From Nocardioides marmoriginsengisoli (GTDB lineage Bacteria > Actinomycetota > Actinomycetes > Propionibacteriales > Nocardioidaceae), in the NCBI RefSeq assembly GCF_003725695.1, contig NZ_RJSE01000007.1, forward strand, positions 944,963 to 1,008,962: 64,000 nt of DNA, given 5' to 3'. A program made the position numbers and the translations under genes. How positions within the stretch are numbered: the stretch's first letter is position 1; each line of letters starts with the position of its first letter. A model generated the notes under the pieces. It searched no databases. It was not told where the DNA came from and saw only the letters and a program-made list of their open reading frames with translations. Of the stretch, positions 60,929 through 64,000 are shown one piece after another.

Positions 60929-61062
60929 TCAAGCCCGACCGCTGATGAACAGCGGGTCGTACGGGAGCCCCAGATTGAACTCGCCGGCTCCGACCTTGGA
61001 GTCGAGCGGGTTGGCTCCAGCCGCCCGGACTTGGACGAGAACCTCGTCAGGGGCTAGGGGGG
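60929..61062 (-). pseudogene. N-terminal fragment of an MDR quinone oxidoreductase
   Basis: The minus frame reads LAPDEVLVQVRAAGANPLDSKVGAGEFNLGLPYDPLFISGRA then stops, matching the GroES-domain stretch of the 22523 gene (DVLVKISAASINPLDKMVRNGEF...FVLGHDLSG). No Rossmann domain follows. As at 22.5 kb, an MDR sequence lies beside an alpha/beta hydrolase copy, so the fragment is likely debris of the same gene block. Confidence 0.65.
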
Positions 61063-61108
61063 TCTCCCGAACTCTCCGACGCCTTGACCGTTCCTTCGCT
61101 CTAGACGA

Positions 61109-61122
61109 TAATATTATGAACG
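61109..61122 (+). promoter_or_regulatory. TAxTAxTATGAxxG motif, copy 3
   Basis: TAATATTATGAACG, 60 bp upstream of the alpha/beta hydrolase start. Matches the copies at 24321 and 29768. Confidence 0.4.
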
Positions 61123-61181
61123 TAAGGTAACCAGAACGCGATTCCGCGTTACAGATGCACGGACCGACGAAGGAGATGGCC

Positions 61182-62027
61182 ATGACCACCGCAGGGACGC
61201 GCTTTCAGGACGCACCCAACCTGTCAGTGAAGGCAAGTGATGCTTCGTATACGTATCGGGAACTGGGTCCCCGTGGTGACGTTCCGATCGTCTTCCTGGT
61301 CCACCTCGCGGCCGTCCAGGACAACTGGGACCCACGAATTGTTGACGGGATTGCCCAACAGCGCCACGTGATCACGTTGAACTACCGCGGTACCGGCGGC
61401 TCGACTGGCAAGCCACGAGCGTCGATCGAGGAGATGGCTCAGGATGCGGTTGATGCCATCCACGCGCTGGGCTACGACAAGGTGGATGTACACGGGTTCT
61501 CCCTGGGCGGCATGGTCGCGCAGGAGATCCTGGGCATCGAGCCCGGGTTGGTGAGGAAGTTGATCCTCACTGGTACCGGACCTGCTGGCGGCGTCGGAAT
61601 CGACAAGGTCACTGGGATTTCGATCCGTGACTCGCTGCGAGGGGTGCTGACCTTGAAGGATCCGAAGGTCTATTTATTCTTCACGCGTACGGAGAACGGC
61701 AAGCAGGCCGCCTCGGCGTTCATCAAGCGAATCAACGAGCGCACCAAGGACCGGGACAAGAAGATCAGCGTGGGCGCCTTCAGAGCCCAGCTGAAGGCCA
61801 TCCACGCCTGGGGGCTGAAGAAGCCGATCGACCTCTCGAAGTTCGACCACCCGGTACTGGTAGCCAACGGTGAAGACGACCGCATGGTTCCGACCTCGAA
61901 CTCTGAGGATATGGCCTCCCGTTTCCCGAACAGCGAACTGAGGATCTACCCGGACGCAGGCCACGGCGGGGTCTTCCAGTTCCACGACGAGTTCGTCGCA
62001 CAAGCACTGGAATTTCTCCAGGCCTGA
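61182..62027 (+). CDS. Alpha/beta hydrolase, 281 aa
   Basis: AGGAG (61171-61175) sets ATG 61182 as start (MTTAGTRFQDAPNLSV). Oxyanion VFLVHLAAVQDNW, nucleophile GFSLGG, acid NGEDDRMV, His in AGHGGVF. Close paralogue of the 25906 gene and of the dead copy at 22.1-22.5 kb. Probable esterase/lactonase of the cluster. Confidence 0.88.
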   Translation: MTTAGTRFQDAPNLSVKASDASYTYRELGPRGDVPIVFLVHLAAVQDNWDPRIVDGIAQQRHVITLNYRGTGGSTGKPRASIEEMAQDAVDAIHALGYDKVDVHGFSLGGMVAQEILGIEPGLVRKLILTGTGPAGGVGIDKVTGISIRDSLRGVLTLKDPKVYLFFTRTENGKQAASAFIKRINERTKDRDKKISVGAFRAQLKAIHAWGLKKPIDLSKFDHPVLVANGEDDRMVPTSNSEDMASRFPNSELRIYPDAGHGGVFQFHDEFVAQALEFLQA

Positions 62028-62079
62028 CCACGAGGCCACGTGCACACCACCCTGTCGACAACAAGAGAGAAGGAACCGC

Positions 62080-62904
62080 GTGCCGTCTGTACTGGTGACG
62101 GGTGCCGGACGAGGAATCGGTCTGGCAATCACCCGACACATGAGCGAGCGAGGCTGGAACGTGCATGCGACTGCTCGGTCAGCGGCCGACCTTCGTGACC
62201 TCGGTCGAATGCCGCGTGTGCACCCGATCCAGCTAGACGTCACCGATCGGTCCGCTGTAGCCGGCCTGCACGAACATCTCCCTTCTGCCGTCGACGGGGT
62301 GGTCAACAACGCCGGGATCATCGTGCAGGGACCCGTCGAGGGGACGTCGCTCGACGACCTATCGCGGCAACTGGACGTCAACGTCACGGCCCAGATCGCG
62401 GTGACCCAAGCAGTTCTCCCGCAGATCCGCGAGGCCCGCGGGCGGGTGGTATTCATGTCCTCGGTCAGCGGTCTGATCACCCTGCCGAGCACCGGCGCAT
62501 ACAGTGCATCGAAGTACGCACTCGAATCAATGGCCGATGCCCTTCGGATGGAGCTGCGTCCTTGGAGGATCCCGGTCTCGCTTATCGAGCCTGGGCCGAC
62601 GCGCACCGACATGTGGGGCGATGTGCTTGTCGACTACGACCGGATGACGAGCAAGCTGAGCCCAGAGAACCGTGAGCTGTATGCAGCGCACCTTGTCGGT
62701 ACTCGCAAGCTCCTGGGCCGCATGCAGAAGTTCGCGGGCGATCCCAAGAAGGTCGTGGCGGCTGTAGATAGTGCTCTCACATCGAGGCGTCCGAGACGTC
62801 GATACCGCTGCGACAACGTCAGCCGTGTGCAGCTTGCGATCACGTCTGCAACACCGACCGCCGTCAGTGATGCCGTGTTCGCTGCCGCAACCACGTCGAA
62901 ATGA
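62080..62904 (+). CDS. Short-chain dehydrogenase/reductase, 274 aa
   Basis: GTG start with AAGGAA upstream. TGAGRGIG, NNAG, MSSVSG and YSASK motifs. C-terminal extension with DPKKVVAAVDSALTSRRPRRRY is typical of SDRs acting on bulky hydrophobic substrates. 52 bp downstream of the alpha/beta hydrolase; not a close copy of the 25.1/56.5 kb SDRs. Confidence 0.88.
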   Translation: MPSVLVTGAGRGIGLAITRHMSERGWNVHATARSAADLRDLGRMPRVHPIQLDVTDRSAVAGLHEHLPSAVDGVVNNAGIIVQGPVEGTSLDDLSRQLDVNVTAQIAVTQAVLPQIREARGRVVFMSSVSGLITLPSTGAYSASKYALESMADALRMELRPWRIPVSLIEPGPTRTDMWGDVLVDYDRMTSKLSPENRELYAAHLVGTRKLLGRMQKFAGDPKKVVAAVDSALTSRRPRRRYRCDNVSRVQLAITSATPTAVSDAVFAAATTSK

Positions 62905-63330
62905 GTTCAGGCATGGCGCGCCCTCGCCGCCGAGAGCGAGTCGACGAAGCTTGCGCGGACCTTCGCGGAGCTAGCGCGCGTGCCCGTCGTCAGCACCAGC
63001 CGCGAGATGTGCTCGGACCTCGAGTGGGCGGACGGATCTCCGGGGGTGCCCCAATCGTGGACAGCGCTCTTCGATGAACTTGTTCAAGCTCGCCGTGGGT
63101 CCGGCTATCTGGTCCCAACTCCGGGCGGGTCGAGCGATCGCCGAGTCTGGCCCACATGCTTCTCTGCATCTTCGTGGGTGGATTCGCCCGTCTGAGGTCC
63201 TGGCGACAACGTGCAAGACCGCACGCGGTCACGGTGAGGCGATAGTGCTCGAGATCGACACACCGCCGCTCTCGGTCATCTGGCAGCGACGCATAGGCTC
63301 CCACTCAACTCCACTTGAGCTCGGACGGCC
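62905..63330. other. Unassigned, probably decayed stretch
   Basis: The plus frame reads LAAESESTKLARTFAELARVPVVSTSREMCSDLEWADGSPGVPQSWTALFDELV up to ~63195, coding-like but without a good start or a family I recognise; frames beyond it are shorter. Could be a remnant of a larger gene. Confidence 0.3.
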
Positions 63331-63339
63331 GACTCAGCT

Positions 63340-63510
63340 CGTGGATGGGCGCAATCAGCGTTAATTGCTGCGAGTGTCGCCACCTCTGCCGCGCGCTGCT
63401 CGGGTACGCCCGCGTGCGGGGTGAGCAGCAGCGTGGTCACGCCGACTTCTTCGAACCCCTTGACCTGAGTGACGGTCTCGTCCTCGGTGCCGATCGGTGA
63501 CCGGCACGGA
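63340..63510 (-). pseudogene. C-terminal fragment of a luciferase-like (LLM) flavin oxidoreductase
   Basis: The minus frame reads IGTEDETVTQVKGFEEVGVTTLLLTPHAGVPEQRAAEVATLAAINADC, the C-terminal tail pattern of F420/FMN-dependent luciferase-like monooxygenases (GTPDEVVEQVRAFEEAGVTTL). No upstream barrel is present. Remnant only. Confidence 0.6.
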
Positions 63511-63562
63511 ACAGGTCGTCGAATCCGCGGCGACGGCCTAGCCTTATCGTGAACGGGAGATC

Positions 63563-64000
63563 TCAGCTGGACAGGATGCCGGTGGCTTCGTGAGAGGCGC
63601 GGGCGCGTTCGGGGTCGTCGCCGAGTCCGACGCAGATGTTGACGCCGGTGGGCAGGAACACCTCGGCCACCGGGTCGGTGAAGTCCGCGAAGTGATCACT
63701 CAGCTCCAGGGTGACGTAGCCGTGCACGAAGCTCCACAGCTGCGCCGCAACGATCTCGGGTGCTATGGGGTGCACCCGTCCCGTCTTCACGAGCCGGGCG
63801 CAAGTGTCGACGATCTGCGCGTAGGCGTGCCGAAACTCCGGCGAGTGGCCGCTCAGTCGACCTTCGGTCTCGGTTGCTGGCCGGTAGGTCGAGCGCGTGG
63901 AGAGGCCGAACATCAGGTCGTACAGGTGCGGGTTCGCGCGCGCCAGGTCCCGCACTGCCAGGGCCATGACGAACAGATCGGTCACCGGGTCATCGGTGTC
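63563..64000 (-). CDS. TetR-family regulator, C-terminal part (cut by right edge)
   Basis: The frame is open to base 64000 (DTDDPVTDLFVMALAVRDLARANPHLYDLMFGLS), so the protein continues beyond the edge, where the HTH should be. The visible part is the WHG-type TetR C-terminal domain: PHLYDLMFG, then ALVKTGRVHPIAPEIVAAQLWSFVHGYVTLELSDHF. Ligand unknown. Confidence 0.8.
   Translation of the reverse strand, partial: DTDDPVTDLFVMALAVRDLARANPHLYDLMFGLSTRSTYRPATETEGRLSGHSPEFRHAYAQIVDTCARLVKTGRVHPIAPEIVAAQLWSFVHGYVTLELSDHFADFTDPVAEVFLPTGVNICVGLGDDPERARASHEATGILSS

Noticed and set aside
1-64000. CRISPR arrays, tRNA, rRNA, riboswitches
   Set aside because: No spaced direct-repeat array, cloverleaf, rRNA segment or recognised riboswitch was noticed; a covariance-model search was not possible.

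Overview
The window is GC-rich, densely coded DNA. Short overlapping starts (ATGA), frequent GTG starts, a MobF-type relaxase carrying a primase-like domain, and many paralogous oxidoreductases and alpha/beta hydrolases point to an actinobacterium (Rhodococcus/Nocardioides-like soil actinomycetes). Genus, and whether this is plasmid or chromosome, cannot be decided from the sequence. No rRNA, tRNA or CRISPR array was seen.

Positions 1-12.7 kb form an anti-phage/accessory island. At the left edge a SIR2-domain protein (minus, cut by the edge, probably of the Sir2-APAZ type that partners short prokaryotic Argonautes) follows a 486-aa protein with an HEPN-like R-N-x3-H motif, a 178-aa orphan and a nitrilase-fold protein, all co-directional. 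A plus-strand operon diverges from these: a winged-helix protein, a small protein, a protein with a nucleoside-deoxyribosyltransferase-like Rossmann domain, and an ImmA/IrrE-type zinc peptidase. After a dead tyrosine-recombinase gene comes a compact two-gene CBASS system (CD-NTase plus a Cap15-like 2TM beta-barrel effector), then a convergent HNH-like protein.

Positions 12.9-20.5 kb are a conjugation module: a 1786-aa relaxase-helicase-Toprim protein, a divergent intergenic region with inverted repeats (oriT/operator candidate), and three small plus-strand genes.

Positions 20.8-33.5 kb begin the catabolic part: a fluoroacetate-dehalogenase-like enzyme with the full active-site set, a decayed alpha/beta hydrolase, a quinone oxidoreductase with TetR, a truncated flavin oxidoreductase, HxlR, SDR and alpha/beta hydrolase genes. 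A complete IS481-like element with a 16-bp target duplication sits in the tail of a dead tetR. It is followed by an SDR, zinc alcohol dehydrogenase, hydrolase and EthA-like flavin monooxygenase.

Positions 33.9-50.2 kb hold regulators (two PucR/CdaR-like, two AraC-like), an MBL-fold hydrolase, an MDR-SnoaL-SnoaL fusion, a glycerate kinase, two paralogous 353-aa epoxide-hydrolase-like proteins, an alcohol dehydrogenase, a 3-hydroxyacyl-CoA dehydrogenase and an MFS transporter. Upstream regions here share an ACTTGGCA-type motif, suggesting one regulon.

Positions 50.7-62.9 kb look like a catabolic cluster with its own uptake system: a Liv-type ABC transporter (lipoprotein, fused LivHM permease, two ATPases), SMP-30-type lactonase, SDR, acyl-CoA ligase, a class-B (Baeyer-Villiger) monooxygenase, alpha/beta hydrolase and a second SDR. 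The order alcohol to ketone to lactone to hydroxyacid to CoA ester can be built from these enzymes, as in cyclic alcohol/ketone or terpenoid degradation. The substrate is unknown. The right edge holds decayed fragments and a TetR gene cut by the boundary.
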